From positions 1 to 53,611 of the forward strand of contig CAZUWH010000018.1 in the NCBI GenBank assembly GCA_964624075.1: a stretch of DNA of 53,611 nt. Direction: 5' to 3'. Each line of letters begins with the position of its first letter. Positions within the stretch are counted from its first letter, which is position 1. The notes under the pieces are model-generated. The model had not been told where the DNA came from. It made no database searches and was given only the letters and a program-made list of their open reading frames with translations. A program made the translations under genes and the position numbers. Shown in pieces: positions 25,638-35,143 of the stretch. Origin of the DNA: CAZUWH01 sp964624075. Its GTDB lineage: Bacteria > Pseudomonadota > Alphaproteobacteria > Rhodospirillales > Rhodospirillaceae.

Positions 25638-26735
25638 TCAAGCGATCCGGCGGGCTCGGGCGACTACCTTCGTCCACGCGGTTAGAAACGCATCGATATC
25701 ACTGCGGTAGCTGGTCCAGCCCAGGCTGACACGCACCGCCGCTCCCGCTACGTCGGGGACACATCCCATGGCGACCGGCACATGCGAGGGTTCGGTTCTG
25801 CCTGCACCGCAGGCAGCGCCGGCTGCCACGGCGATCCCCTCCAGATCCAGGGCCATGACCAGAAGATGGCCCGCGAGTCCCGGCACGGCAAGGCAGGTGG
25901 TATTGGGCAACCGTTCTGCGCCCGCACCCAGCACCATGACATCGGGCATGATGGCACGGGCACCGGCTTCCAGGGCATCGCGCCACGCCGCGAGCCGGGC
26001 CATGTCGGGCAGGCCGGCGCGGGCCGCCGTGGCCGCAGCCCCAAAGCCGGCCAGACCGGGCACGTTCTCGGTGCCAGCCCGCCGACGCCCCTCCTGCCTG
26101 CCACCGAAAGTGCGTGCGACCGGGACTGCCCCCGGCCGTGCCACCAGGGCCCCAACCCCTTGAGGCCCCCCCAGTTTGTGCGCTGACACGGCCAGGCTAT
26201 CGGCATCCAGGGTCGCGAGGTCCACAGGAATCTTGCCGGCAGCCTGCACGGCATCGCAATGGAGTAGTCCTCCATGGGCATGAACGATGGCCGCGGCCGC
26301 GGCCACCGGCTGGATGACACCGGTCTCATTGTTGGCGCCCATCACCGCTACCAGTGCGGGCCGGGGGTCGTCCGCGAGAGCGGCTGCAAGGGCAGCAAGA
26401 TCGATCACGCCGCGCGCATCGACCGGGATCGTCTCCACGCCAGGGACCAGCAGGACCGAATCGTGTTCAACCGCCGTGGCCAGCAGACGGCGGTCCGGGT
26501 GGCCGAGAAGGGCCAGGTTGTTGGCCTCCGTGCCGCCGGACGTAAAAATGATATCCTCCAGCGTCGCGCCAGTCAGGGCGGCAACGGCACGCCGCGCCTC
26601 TTCGACCCGTCGGCAGCTGGCCTGTCCCGGGCCATGCACGGAAGAAGGATTACCGACCGCGGCCAGCGCTGCAGTCATGGCAGCTACCGCTATCGGACGA
26701 ACTAGGGTGGTGGAATTATGATCAAGATAAAGCAT
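25638..26735 (-). CDS. Cysteine desulfurase (NifS/IscS-like)
   Basis: The 365-residue PLP enzyme takes sulfur from cysteine for Fe-S clusters or thiolation. Motifs: YLDHNSTT at the N-terminus, FTSGGTEANNLAL, EHDSVL, NNETGVIQP, HCDAVQAAGKIPVDL, SAHKLGGPQGVG (PLP lysine, about K187), GGRQEGRRRAGTENV and AAGAACGAGRTEPSHV with the sulfur-accepting Cys (about C309). The GAACGAG loop matches the alphaproteobacterial NifS-like branch more than E. coli IscS (SACTSAS). AAAGGA lies before the start. The ferredoxin gene follows. Confidence 0.94.
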   Translation of the reverse strand: MLYLDHNSTTLVRPIAVAAMTAALAAVGNPSSVHGPGQASCRRVEEARRAVAALTGATLEDIIFTSGGTEANNLALLGHPDRRLLATAVEHDSVLLVPGVETIPVDARGVIDLAALAAALADDPRPALVAVMGANNETGVIQPVAAAAAIVHAHGGLLHCDAVQAAGKIPVDLATLDADSLAVSAHKLGGPQGVGALVARPGAVPVARTFGGRQEGRRRAGTENVPGLAGFGAAATAARAGLPDMARLAAWRDALEAGARAIMPDVMVLGAGAERLPNTTCLAVPGLAGHLLVMALDLEGIAVAAGAACGAGRTEPSHVPVAMGCVPDVAGAAVRVSLGWTSYRSDIDAFLTAWTKVVARARRIA

Positions 26736-27116
26736 TGCGAGTCCTTTCAACCACAGGTCCAAGACATGGACTGTCGGGATTCGGAATCATGAGCGGCACA
26801 CGGTGCCTTCCGGATTCACCTGTGTCAGCGGCCCACCGCCCGCATAGGGATTGACCACCACGCACCAGCCGACTTCGGGCCGCGCCTGGAACCAGGCCCC
26901 ATAAAAGACAGGAATATCGGTTCTGTCGCTTGTGGAAATGATCCAAGCGGCATTCTGCCATCAAGCAGAAAAGTGCGCGATGGTGCGCACGGTTCCGTGC
27001 CCGTCCCGATGTGTTCTGCCGACCCCGTTTATCTCTGGGCGGCGCTTCGGTGGCGTTGACTCTGCGTGTTTGATGTCTCACGATCTCTCACCCCAACAGG
27101 CGTGCGGGAGGTCGTC
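26736..27116. other. Spacer with the tail of a lost gene
   Basis: On the minus strand, 26787-26960 reads as a 55-60-codon piece without start: IISTSDRTDIPVFYGAWFQ, then PEVGWCVVVNPYAGGGPLTQ, ending VCRS and stop. It is bounded upstream by a stop. It looks protein-like (aromatic, balanced codons) and could be the 3' end of a degraded gene. I do not recognise a family. The rest shows nothing. Confidence 0.35.
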
Positions 27117-27385
27117 ATGCTTGCCTTTGATACCCTGAAGCTGGCCCGTGGCTATCGTGAACGCCGACCTCGTCACTAAGGAACACCTCGATTTTCGCTT
27201 GCGTGAGGCGGAGCAGCGGCTGGGAACAAGGATCGACCGCCTGGAGGCAAAGGTTGACGCCGCGCGGGCTGAGATGAAGGAAATTGAGCTGCCGTCTGAT
27301 CATCAAGCTGGGCGTGATGCTGGCGGCTCTGTTCACGGTGACGGCCGGCGCCCTTGCCATAGCGGTACGGGTCTTGCTGCATTGA
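27117..27385 (+). pseudogene. Remnant of a small coiled-coil, single-TM protein
   Basis: MLAFDTLKLARG starts in one frame after a GGGAGG ribosome site. AIVNADLVTKEHLDFRLREAE and IDRLEAKVDAARAEMKEIE follow in another. LIIKLGVMLAALFTVTAGAL then gives a membrane segment in the third, ending in LLH-stop. This order (short start motif, coiled coil, C-terminal TM) matches a small family common in alphaproteobacteria (CCDC90/DUF1640-like). Two frameshifts and a likely internal deletion destroy it. Confidence 0.7.
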
Positions 27386-27679
27386 GAACAGGGCAGGCAA
27401 TGGACGCGGGGCGGCGTCGTAGCGGTCATGCGCGGGTCTCCTGAAGGGCATGGAAGGGGGCGTGTTTGCGATTTCGGGACAAAGGTGGCGCTTGCTGTCG
27501 GCCTGGGTCATCGGGGGTGACCGCCTCCCGCCTTCCCATTTGGCATGGTCTTAAGTACCGTTGAGCCGTGATCGGTCACGATCAAGGCTCAAGAGTGTTA
27601 ACCATACGCCGGGTAGCCTCGCCATCTTTCCTATGCGTGGGCGTATTTCCCACGTGCCCGATAATGCGCTGATGATACA
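27386..27679. other. Spacer downstream of metG
   Basis: Nothing recognisable. In related genomes tatD and the PhnP-like gene often follow metG here; they are absent, and that pair is found instead at the left end of the window. Confidence 0.4.
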
Positions 27680-29239
27680 CTACGGATCACGTTCCGTAGG
27701 CATGACAAGACGCGGAAAGATCCCTTGCGGTGCCGGCAAGGGCGTCCCGACCCGCAAAGCACCGCCTGCGCCGACGAAAGCAAACATGCGGGCTTCGGCC
27801 GGCACGGCCAACTGGTCGAGCAGGCGTCCGGCGGACTGGGGCACGAATGGCAGCATCATCAGGCCCAGGTGACGGAGAGTCTCTGCCAGCACATAAAGCA
27901 CCGTCATCATACGTGCCGGATCGGTCTTGCGCAAAATCCACGGCGCCTGGCGGTCGATGTAGCCGTTACCACTCCGGACCACGCTCCAGATCGCCTCCAG
28001 CGCTTCGTGGAAGGCCTGCCGGTCCATGGCGGGTCGCAGCACCTGCTCCAACAGACCGCTGGCTGCAACCAGCAGCTTCTCATCCTCTGCCGTCAATGGG
28101 CCTGGTTCCGGCACCTTCGCCGCACAGTAGCGTTCGATCAACGACAGGACACGCTGGGCTAGATTGCCAAGCTCGTTGGCCAGTTCCCCGTTCATTCGGC
28201 TGACTATGGCCCGGTGGGAGAAGTCGCCATCACTGCCAAACGGCACCTCGCGCAACAGAAAATAGCGTACCGGGTCGAGGCCGTAGCGTTCCACCAGGGC
28301 CACCGGGTCAATGACATTGCCAAACGATTTGGAAATCTTCTGTCCTTCGTTGGTCCACCAGCCATGAGCGAAAACCCGTTTCGGCGGCGCCAGCCCGGCG
28401 GCTATCAGGAACGCCGGCCAGTAGACGGCGTGAAAGCGTACGATGTCCTTGCCGACCATGTGTAGATCCGCCGGCCAATAGCGGGCAAACGCATCCCCTG
28501 TCTCCGGGTAGCCCGCCGCTGTGATGTAGTTGGTCAGCGCGTCCAGCCATACATACATGACATGACCGGCATCGCCAGGCACCGGCACGCCCCAGCTGAA
28601 GGTGGTGCGCGACACCGACAGGTCGGTGAGACCCATGCGCACGAAACTGACGACCTCGTTGCGGCGGCTGTCCGGGGCGATGAAGTCCGGATGACTGTCG
28701 TACAACTGCAACAACGGCTCCTGCCAGTGCGACAGGCGAAAGAAATAACTCGGCTCTTCCACCCACTCCACGGTGGCACCGGTCGGCGCTCTCCTGGTGC
28801 CGTCCGGTTCATGCGTCAGCTCGTCCTCGCTCCAGAATGCCTCGTCCCGCACCGAATACCAGCCGGCATACCGGTCGAGATAAATCTGGTCGCGCCGGAC
28901 GAGTTCCTGCCACAACGCCTGACAGGAACGGACATGCCGCGGCTCGGTCGTGCGGATGAAGTCGTCGTTGGAGAACGTCATTAGCCGGGCCAGCTCCTGG
29001 AAGTTCTGTGAGACCTGATCGGTGAAGGCCTGAGGCGCCAGGCCGGACACGCGGGCAGATTTCTCCACCTTCTGGCCGTGCTCGTCGGTACCGGTCAGGA
29101 ATTTGACGTCGAAACCATCCAGCCGCTTAAAACGGGCGAGCACGTCACAGGCAAGAGTTGTATATGCGTGACCGATGTGGGGACGATCGTTCACATAATA
29201 AATGGGGGTGGTGATATAGAAAGGCCTCTCGCCCTCCAT
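27680..29239 (-). CDS. metG: Methionyl-tRNA synthetase
   Basis: The 519-residue class I synthetase charges tRNA-Met. It has FYITTPIYYVNDRPHIGHAYT (HIGH motif), FLTGTDEHGQKVE, AGWYSVRDEAFW without a zinc-cysteine knuckle, HGWWTNEGQKISKSFGNVIDP (KMSKS variant KISKS) and an anticodon-binding helical domain with WILRKTDP. It lacks the C-terminal dimerisation domain, as usual in alphaproteobacteria. It is the last gene of a six-gene minus-strand operon and begins 15 bp after holB ends. Confidence 0.97.
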   Translation of the reverse strand: MEGERPFYITTPIYYVNDRPHIGHAYTTLACDVLARFKRLDGFDVKFLTGTDEHGQKVEKSARVSGLAPQAFTDQVSQNFQELARLMTFSNDDFIRTTEPRHVRSCQALWQELVRRDQIYLDRYAGWYSVRDEAFWSEDELTHEPDGTRRAPTGATVEWVEEPSYFFRLSHWQEPLLQLYDSHPDFIAPDSRRNEVVSFVRMGLTDLSVSRTTFSWGVPVPGDAGHVMYVWLDALTNYITAAGYPETGDAFARYWPADLHMVGKDIVRFHAVYWPAFLIAAGLAPPKRVFAHGWWTNEGQKISKSFGNVIDPVALVERYGLDPVRYFLLREVPFGSDGDFSHRAIVSRMNGELANELGNLAQRVLSLIERYCAAKVPEPGPLTAEDEKLLVAASGLLEQVLRPAMDRQAFHEALEAIWSVVRSGNGYIDRQAPWILRKTDPARMMTVLYVLAETLRHLGLMMLPFVPQSAGRLLDQLAVPAEARMFAFVGAGGALRVGTPLPAPQGIFPRLVMPTERDP

Positions 29240-29254
29240 GGCAAACTCCTGGGG

Positions 29255-30367
29255 CTATGCGTCAAAGGGCCAGGCATCGAACCCTTGAGAGTCGTGCCGG
29301 ACTAGTCTGCCGACCGCAAGGAAGGCGTTCAGGATCACCTGTTTGCGGTCGAGATTGAGCACCTCGGCCCGGTCGAACAGGTGACCGATCTTCTCCCATG
29401 CCGCGACCCATTGCTCAAGGTTGGCAGCCACGTGCACAGCTAACCTCTCTTCGCCGGGAACCGTCGCAGACAGCGGCGGCACGCCGTGGCGAATCATGCG
29501 TGCAAGCCACCCCCCAAGCAGTTCTCCACAGATGGCGAACATCCTGCCTTCTCCCTGTGCGATTCGGTCACCGAAGGCATGCAACGCCGGTCCATCCAGG
29601 TGGGGAAGGCCGGTCAGCAATTCCAGCATGGTCCGGTACAGGGCAAGGCCGTCGTTGTCAACCAGTTCCATTGCCCGCCCGATACTGCCTTCGGCCAGAC
29701 GGGCTACGGTCAGCGCTTCCGCGTGGGCAAGGACGGGGCGGTAGCGCGTTAGCAAAGTCCCCACGTGCCGCTCGGTCAACGGGTGCAGTGGCAACAGGCG
29801 GCAGCGGGAGCGCACGGTCAGCAAAAGCCGCCTCGGACTGTGTGACACCAGAAGCAGCAGTGACCGCGGCGGAGGTTCCTCCAGCACCTTCAGAAGCGCA
29901 TTGGCAGCACTGTCATTCATGACTTCGGCTTCATCGATCACCACCACCCGCCAGCCGCCCTCGGCCGCAGTGAGGGTCAGAAACTTGCCGATGGCGCGGA
30001 TGTCCTCGACCACGATCTGACTCCGACGTCGGCCGGTATCACTGACGCTGCGTTCAATGAGGCGGAAATCAGCGTGACCGTGCGCAGCAACCCGGCAGAA
30101 TGTCGGATGATCTGGCGGCAGGTACAGGGAGCCACCGTTGCTTCCTTCCCTGTTCCGGCCATTCCTGCCAGGGGAATCAGCAGCCAGAATGAAACGGGCC
30201 AGCCGGCAGGCGAGTGTTGCCTTGCCGATCCCCCGCGGTCCACCCAGAAGCCAGGCATGCGCGAGCCGCCCGCCCTGCCAGTCCCGCCACAGAAGACGCT
30301 CCGCCGTTTCATGGCCGATCAAATCCGGGTTTTCCTCCGGACGCAGGAAAACCTGCTTGTCGGTCAT
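29255..30367 (-). CDS. holB: DNA polymerase III delta-prime subunit
   Basis: The 370-residue clamp-loader subunit contains LIGHETAERLL, HAWLLGGPRGIGKATLACRLARF (P-loop), VVVIDEAEVMNDSAANALLKVLEEPP (DEAD-like box and sensor) and VRSRCRLLPLHPL (SRC motif). The N-terminal zinc-binding cysteines are reduced, as in other alphaproteobacterial HolB. Its ATG overlaps the tmk stop (ATGA), indicating translational coupling. Confidence 0.94.
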   Translation of the reverse strand: MTDKQVFLRPEENPDLIGHETAERLLWRDWQGGRLAHAWLLGGPRGIGKATLACRLARFILAADSPGRNGRNREGSNGGSLYLPPDHPTFCRVAAHGHADFRLIERSVSDTGRRRSQIVVEDIRAIGKFLTLTAAEGGWRVVVIDEAEVMNDSAANALLKVLEEPPPRSLLLLVSHSPRRLLLTVRSRCRLLPLHPLTERHVGTLLTRYRPVLAHAEALTVARLAEGSIGRAMELVDNDGLALYRTMLELLTGLPHLDGPALHAFGDRIAQGEGRMFAICGELLGGWLARMIRHGVPPLSATVPGEERLAVHVAANLEQWVAAWEKIGHLFDRAEVLNLDRKQVILNAFLAVGRLVRHDSQGFDAWPFDA

Positions 30368-31098
30368 GTAGGCCGTTCCGGAGATGGCATGCCACTTTGC
30401 CACTCGCATAGATGTCGCGCGTCGGGCAGATCAACCCCCAGCCGTTCGGCCACAGCCCTCCGCACGGCAGCATGCACGTCGGAGATGTTACCGCTGGCGT
30501 CTACCACGATACACCGGACCGGTTCGGCGGCAGCGATGGTCTGGAAGGCCTGTCGCACACGGTGGTGAAAGGACAGGCCCATGTGCTCATAGCGCCGCTC
30601 CCCTCCCTTTCCCCGCAGCGCGGCATGCGCCCGTTCCAGGCCCATCTGCGGCGGCAGATCGAGAATGATCGTCACATCAGGTCGGAAATCCCCTGCCACC
30701 AGAGCGGTCAGGTCGTGCAACCGTGCCTCTGCCACGCCATGCCCGCTGCCCTGGTAGGCATGCATGGAATCGGCAAAGCGGTCACAGAGAACCCACCGGC
30801 CTGCAACCAGAGCCGGCCATATGGTCCGGATCAGGTGATCACGTCGTGCGGCGCAATGAAGCAGGGCTTCCGTCACGCCGTCCCAGCGCTCGGAATTGCC
30901 CGTGACCAGCAGCCGCCGGATATCTTCAGCTCCGGCACTTCCGCCCGGTTCACGGGTCAGTACCGGTTTCTCCCGGCCGGAACGGCGCAAGGCCTCCCCC
31001 AGCAGAAGGACCTGCGTTGATTTACCGGCTCCTTCGCCCCCTTCGAACGTGACGAAATGGCCACGCGTTCTGGTTGTCAGTCGGTGCCTCCTCCCCAC
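30364..31098 (-). CDS. tmk: Thymidylate kinase
   Basis: The 244-residue kinase phosphorylates dTMP. It has the P-loop FVTFEGGEGAGKSTQVLLL, LTREPGGSAGAEDIR, CDRFADSMHAYQG (DR motif) and PDVTIILDLPP. A GTG start is used, within the 3' end of the carboxypeptidase gene (22-bp overlap). The protein is about 30 residues longer than E. coli Tmk at the C-terminus. It is coupled to holB downstream. Confidence 0.95.
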   Translation of the reverse strand: MGRRHRLTTRTRGHFVTFEGGEGAGKSTQVLLLGEALRRSGREKPVLTREPGGSAGAEDIRRLLVTGNSERWDGVTEALLHCAARRDHLIRTIWPALVAGRWVLCDRFADSMHAYQGSGHGVAEARLHDLTALVAGDFRPDVTIILDLPPQMGLERAHAALRGKGGERRYEHMGLSFHHRVRQAFQTIAAAEPVRCIVVDASGNISDVHAAVRRAVAERLGVDLPDARHLCEWQSGMPSPERPT

Positions 31099-32261
31099 AG
31101 GATATGTCTGACCGCAGCGGACAGACGCCCGAAGAAACCAAGCCGTTCCACATCGGCCCCGGCCAGCAGGGGGATTTCCTGCGTCTCGATGCCAGGGGCC
31201 GTGATGACCAGGCTTGCCAGCCGGTCACCTTTGCGGATTGGTGCCGGAATCGGGCCGTCAAACACCGCGACCACTTTCACATCCTTGCCGATTTTGCGTG
31301 GTAGCGTGACGACGATACCCCGCTCGGCAACAAGCGGAATCGTCGCCTTGGTTCCCAGCCAGACATCGGCAGTGGTGACCTCCACACCGGCTGCAAACAT
31401 GTTGATGTTGGCGAATTCCCGGAAAACCCACGTGATTAACCGTTCCGATTCTTGCGACCGCTGTTTCATGTTAGCCAAGCCGTTCAAAACTATGATCAGA
31501 CGGCGACCCTCCTGAGTGGCAGAGGCCACCAAGCCGTAACCGCCTGCCTCGGTATGGCCTGTTTTCAGGCCGTCTGCACCCAGCGCCGGCTTGTAGAGCA
31601 ACGGATTGCGGTTGCCCTGGTGAATGTCGTTGTAGGTGAAGTTCAGTTCACGGAACAAGGGATAGTATTCGGGAAAGTCGGCGATCAGATGCCGGGTCAG
31701 AACGGTCAGATCCCGCGCCGTCGTCAGATGGTCCGAATCCGGCCAGCCGGAGGCATTGCGGAAGGTGCTGTGCTGCAGCCCGATCTGGCGGGCCCGCGCC
31801 GTCATGGCCTGAGCGAAGGCTTCCTCGCTGCCGGCCATGTTTTCGGCAACGACGATACAGGCATCGTTGCCCGACTGAATGATGATCCCGCGCAAGAGAT
31901 CGGACACCGTCACGTGACTGTTGAGGGCGACGAACATCTTGGAACCGGTGGTGCGCCATGCCCGTTCGCTGACGACAAACGTATCATCCAGTGACAAATG
32001 ACCCTCGTGCAGCCGTTCGAAGACCATGTAGAGGGTCATGAGCTTGCTCATGGAAGACGGATGCATCAACGCATCGGCGTTCTTTTCCAGGAGAATCGCG
32101 TTCGTATCGTAGTCGGTGATCAATGCCTGTTTGGCAGCGGTCTCGATGGCGGCAGCCGGCAGGGAGAGCATCACCAGAACGCAGCCAAGAAAACCACGGG
32201 CCAGCACAACCCGCCACGGCCTGAGCCTGAAGCCGGTGAGACGCAGAAGATCCCGAACCAT
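31077..32261 (-). CDS. D-alanyl-D-alanine carboxypeptidase (PBP5/6 family)
   Basis: The 394-residue serine peptidase trims the terminal D-Ala of peptidoglycan stem peptides. A signal peptide (VVLARGFLGCVLVMLSLPAAA) is followed by LITDYDTNAILLEKNAD, the SxxK active site PSSMSKLMTLYMV, the SGN motif IIQSGNDAC, KTG in LGADGLKTGHTEAGGYGLV and a C-terminal beta domain. AAAGGAG lies 7 bp before the chosen ATG; another ATG is two codons upstream. It sits between rlpA and tmk, the standard order in this group. Confidence 0.94.
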   Translation of the reverse strand: MVRDLLRLTGFRLRPWRVVLARGFLGCVLVMLSLPAAAIETAAKQALITDYDTNAILLEKNADALMHPSSMSKLMTLYMVFERLHEGHLSLDDTFVVSERAWRTTGSKMFVALNSHVTVSDLLRGIIIQSGNDACIVVAENMAGSEEAFAQAMTARARQIGLQHSTFRNASGWPDSDHLTTARDLTVLTRHLIADFPEYYPLFRELNFTYNDIHQGNRNPLLYKPALGADGLKTGHTEAGGYGLVASATQEGRRLIIVLNGLANMKQRSQESERLITWVFREFANINMFAAGVEVTTADVWLGTKATIPLVAERGIVVTLPRKIGKDVKVVAVFDGPIPAPIRKGDRLASLVITAPGIETQEIPLLAGADVERLGFFGRLSAAVRHILWGGGTD

Positions 32262-32310
32262 GCGCATGCTCCTTTGGAAGCGAACGGTCTGCCGCCCGGT
32301 CTGTTTTCCG

Positions 32311-33258
32311 TCACTCGCCCTTGACAATCCAGGCATCAGCATAGCCGGCCTTGTGGACCTGGACGAGCCGCCCTTCTGCCTCTGCGGACCTGGTGAACGG
32401 ACCGATGCTCAAACGATACAGTATACGACCATCCTTGACTTGCGGCACCAGAGCCACGCGGCCAATCCCCGTAAGATGCTTGGAAGCCTGGTGGGCAAAG
32501 GCAGCATTGCCGAACGAAGCCACCTGAATGTAATAGCTAGTTTCGGTCACCGCCTTCCCGGCTGTTGGGCGTGCTGCCGCCGGGGGAGCAGGGATGGTCG
32601 GGGAGGAAGAAGGTAACGACGGAGTCGTTACCTTCAAAGGTTGCGATTGTTCGGTAACAACGGCAATCTGTGGGGTGGCCTCGATCTTCGGTCCTGTGGC
32701 CAGCATGCTGTCGCGCAGGAGCCGATTCTTGAGAGCGAGGCTTTCTTCAGCCAGGATTTCGACTCTGACGCTGGTTGTGCCCGATGCCTCGAATCCCAGA
32801 AGTTGTGCGCTCCGTCGGGAAAGATCGATGATCCGGTCGTTGACGAATGGACCACGATCGTTGACCCGTACTGCCAGGGCCCGTCCGTTGGCGAAATTGG
32901 TCACCCGCACAATGGATGGCATCGGCAAGGTACGGTGTGCGGCGGTCAGGGCATGCATGTCGAACATTTCACCGTTGGCCGTTTCCTTGCCATGAAAATC
33001 CATGCCATACCAGGAAGCCGTCCCCGTCTCGTGGTAGTCATAGTCTTCATGCGGGTAATACCAGATCCCTCTGATCTGGTAAGGCTCGCCCACTTTGTAG
33101 AAGCCACGACCCGGTGAATACGCCTCACCCACAACCGAAGGTACGGCTCCCGAACGGGGGCCCGTGCAGGCGGCCAGCCATAGACAAAGGACTCCCCAGC
33201 TCACCCTCTGCAACAATGATCGCACAAATATTCGCAATCCATGCATCTTCTTTGCCAT
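32311..33258 (-). CDS. rlpA: Septal-ring lipoprotein RlpA with SPOR domain
   Basis: A lipoprotein signal ends in LWLAACTG (lipobox LAAC). The double-psi barrel follows: GTASWYGMDFHGKETANGE, HRTLPMPSIVRVTN, VRVNDRGPFVNDRIIDLSR (catalytic Asp region) and SAQLLGF. A Pro/Ser-rich linker leads to a C-terminal SPOR domain (YYIQVASFGNAAFAHQASKHL, YRLSIGPFTRSAEAE). RlpA proteins are lytic transglycosylases acting on denuded glycan at the division site. The start is uncertain between two ATGs twelve bases apart. It lies 14 bp after mltB. Confidence 0.93.
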   Translation of the reverse strand: MAKKMHGLRIFVRSLLQRVSWGVLCLWLAACTGPRSGAVPSVVGEAYSPGRGFYKVGEPYQIRGIWYYPHEDYDYHETGTASWYGMDFHGKETANGEMFDMHALTAAHRTLPMPSIVRVTNFANGRALAVRVNDRGPFVNDRIIDLSRRSAQLLGFEASGTTSVRVEILAEESLALKNRLLRDSMLATGPKIEATPQIAVVTEQSQPLKVTTPSLPSSSPTIPAPPAAARPTAGKAVTETSYYIQVASFGNAAFAHQASKHLTGIGRVALVPQVKDGRILYRLSIGPFTRSAEAEGRLVQVHKAGYADAWIVKGE

Positions 33259-33272
33259 TGGACATGGCCAAT

Positions 33273-34328
33273 CTACCGGGCCTGAAGCCTGTCTGCAAGA
33301 TATCCAACTACCAGTGCGAATAGATTTGAACGGTTCCACTGGAGAAGGATGCCATAGTTGTCGTATACAAGGAAGGCAGGCGCTGCGTTTCCGTCGGGCA
33401 ATACCAGCAGGGCGGCGATGGATTTGTTTGGAAGCGGTCGGCCATCCGTCCCCGTGACGCCCAGGGCAGTCCACCCGGACAGGGTTTTTTTCACCTTGCG
33501 TGCCGCAAGGGTGCTATCGAATCTTTCCGGCAGGCGAACCGCTCTCCCCCAGCCATGGTCATCTTTCCATCCCAGTGTGGCAAGATAATTGGCCGTTGAG
33601 GCGAAGACATCGGCTTCCGTGTTCCAGATGTCGCGGCGTCCATCGCCATCATGATCCTTGGCAAAACGCAGGAAGCTGGACGGCATGAACTGATTCTGAC
33701 CCATGGCACCGGCCCAGCTCCCGTGCATGCGCTCTGCCGTGATGTGGCCCTGGTCAAGGATGGTCAAGGCATCGAGCAACTCCTGACGGAAGTAGGCGCT
33801 GCGCCGGCCCTCATGGGCGAGGGTTGCGAGCGCCCCCACGACCGGAAAACCACCGGTGAGACGACCGAAATCGCTTTCGATTCCCCACAAGGCGACGATG
33901 AAACGCGGCGGAACGCCGAATGCCCGATCGATTTCAGCCAGGATCTGACGATGGGCGGCCATCTTCTTGCATCCGGTGGCAACGCGGGCGGCCGTGACCG
34001 TCCGGGACAAATAGTCCTGGAATGTCAGAGTCATCTCAGGCTGGGTGCGGTCGCGTTCGAGCACCCTGGGCAAGGGGCTGACGCCGGCAAAGGCCTGTTC
34101 AAGTATATCTGGCCTGATCCCTCGTGTCGTCCTGGCCTCCGCCTTCAGGTCGTCCAGCCAGGCCGCGAAGGTCTGTTTGCGCCCCTGTTCGCCCGTGGCG
34201 GGCTTTTCAGCCGGTTGGCTAGGGCTGTTGTCAACCGCGCCGGTGGCTCCTGCCTTTTCACAACCATTCAGAATAAGCATGGCTGCAATTGCCATAACCG
34301 CGCGTCGTTTCCTCGCGCCAGCCATCAT
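33273..34328 (-). CDS. mltB: Membrane-bound lytic murein transglycosylase B
   Basis: The 351-residue lipoprotein (signal with lipobox LNGC) cleaves glycan strands in the periplasm. It has FAAWLDDLKAEARTTRGI, TFQDYLSRTV, PPRFIVALWGIESDFGRLTG (catalytic Glu), GSWAGAMGQNQFMPSSFLRFA, DGDGRRDIWNTEADVFAS and GWGRAVRLPE, all SLT domain 2 features, and ends with a peptidoglycan-binding-like tail. AAGGATG precedes the first of two ATGs. It is the first gene of the mltB-to-metG operon. Confidence 0.95.
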   Translation of the reverse strand: MMAGARKRRAVMAIAAMLILNGCEKAGATGAVDNSPSQPAEKPATGEQGRKQTFAAWLDDLKAEARTTRGIRPDILEQAFAGVSPLPRVLERDRTQPEMTLTFQDYLSRTVTAARVATGCKKMAAHRQILAEIDRAFGVPPRFIVALWGIESDFGRLTGGFPVVGALATLAHEGRRSAYFRQELLDALTILDQGHITAERMHGSWAGAMGQNQFMPSSFLRFAKDHDGDGRRDIWNTEADVFASTANYLATLGWKDDHGWGRAVRLPERFDSTLAARKVKKTLSGWTALGVTGTDGRPLPNKSIAALLVLPDGNAAPAFLVYDNYGILLQWNRSNLFALVVGYLADRLQAR

Positions 34329-34569
34329 CACTGCATCCTTCTTCCTATTGTCCACCGTTGTATCCAGCCGTGCCTTGAAGAATGTCGTTCTGCCACATCC
34401 CGTTGCGGCCGACAATCCTGCATTGTTCCTTCCCCGGCCTTCCCCGGGGGGGGGCCCGCACATCTGAATGCGATGGTCCTGCGATGTCCTCTCTGACGTC
34501 TTGACAGCCCGGTCCTGATACGATACACCCTCCCTGGCTCAGACAGGGGATGAAGGCAAAAGGGCGGCG

Positions 34570-34644
34570 GGCGGAGTAGCTCAGCGGTAGAGCGGGGGAA
34601 TCATAATCCCTTGGTCGGGGGTTCAAATCCCTCCTCCGCTACCA
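34570..34644 (+). tRNA. tRNA-Met (CAU), elongator
   Basis: A full cloverleaf can be drawn. The acceptor arms are GGCGGAG/CTCCGCT, the D arm is GCTC/GAGC with a short loop, the anticodon loop is ATCATAA (CAU), the T arm is GGGGG/CCCTC with TTCAAAT, and CCA is encoded. The sequence resembles alphaproteobacterial elongator tRNA-Met. The D loop is two bases shorter than usual. Confidence 0.88.
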
Positions 34645-34870
34645 GGTTTCCGATCCACCGGGTAAACTCAGGGCAACGACCCCGGCGGTGGCCAAGAGGG
34701 AGAGGAAACAAGGGAGGCCCTGTCCATGAGAGGGCAGGGAGTGGTTGCTTCCCATGGGGGCCAGGAAGGGGCGAGGGGCATTGCATCTTTTCCCCTGTCC
34801 TTCGAATTTCGGCACCAGTGTCTTGCCAACCTGGCGTGATGCGGGGGTCCCTTGGGCTGCTGGAGAGCAG

Positions 34871-34947
34871 GGGCCTGTAGCTCAATTGGTTAGAGCGAGC
34901 CGCTCATAACGGCTTGGTTGCGGGTTCAAGTCCTGCCGGGCCCACCA
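34871..34947 (+). tRNA. tRNA with CAU anticodon, probably tRNA-Ile2 (lysidine type)
   Basis: The cloverleaf has GGGCCTG/CGGGCCC acceptor arms, GCTC/GAGC, an AGCCG/CGGCT anticodon stem with loop CTCATAA, a GCGGG/CCTGC T arm with TTCAAGT, and encoded CCA. The CAU anticodon with this GGGCCxG acceptor resembles the isoleucine tRNA whose C34 is changed to lysidine by TilS. Met identity cannot be excluded by eye. Confidence 0.82.
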
Positions 34948-35057
34948 GAAAATCAACGCATTGCCAAACAAGGCTGGGGTTCCGCGCGGGAAATCAGGCG
35001 TTTTCGTGGAAGTATTCAGCGGCGGGCGATGGTATACTTAAGGCGTTCTTCCGGATC

Positions 35058-35105
35058 AAGTCCTCCCCCGATCCAAGGGAGAAGGGGGTCTTCCCGCCGG
35101 GGGGG
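35058..35105. repeat. GC-rich palindromic interspersed repeat copy
   Basis: TCCTCCCCCGATCCAAGGGA, then GAAGGGGGTCTTCCCGCC, ending in a run of about ten G just downstream of the formate dehydrogenase gene. Confidence 0.7.
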
Positions 35106-35143
35106 GGCCTCTGTAGTCGTTTCTGGTTGTTTTTGCCTCGTGT

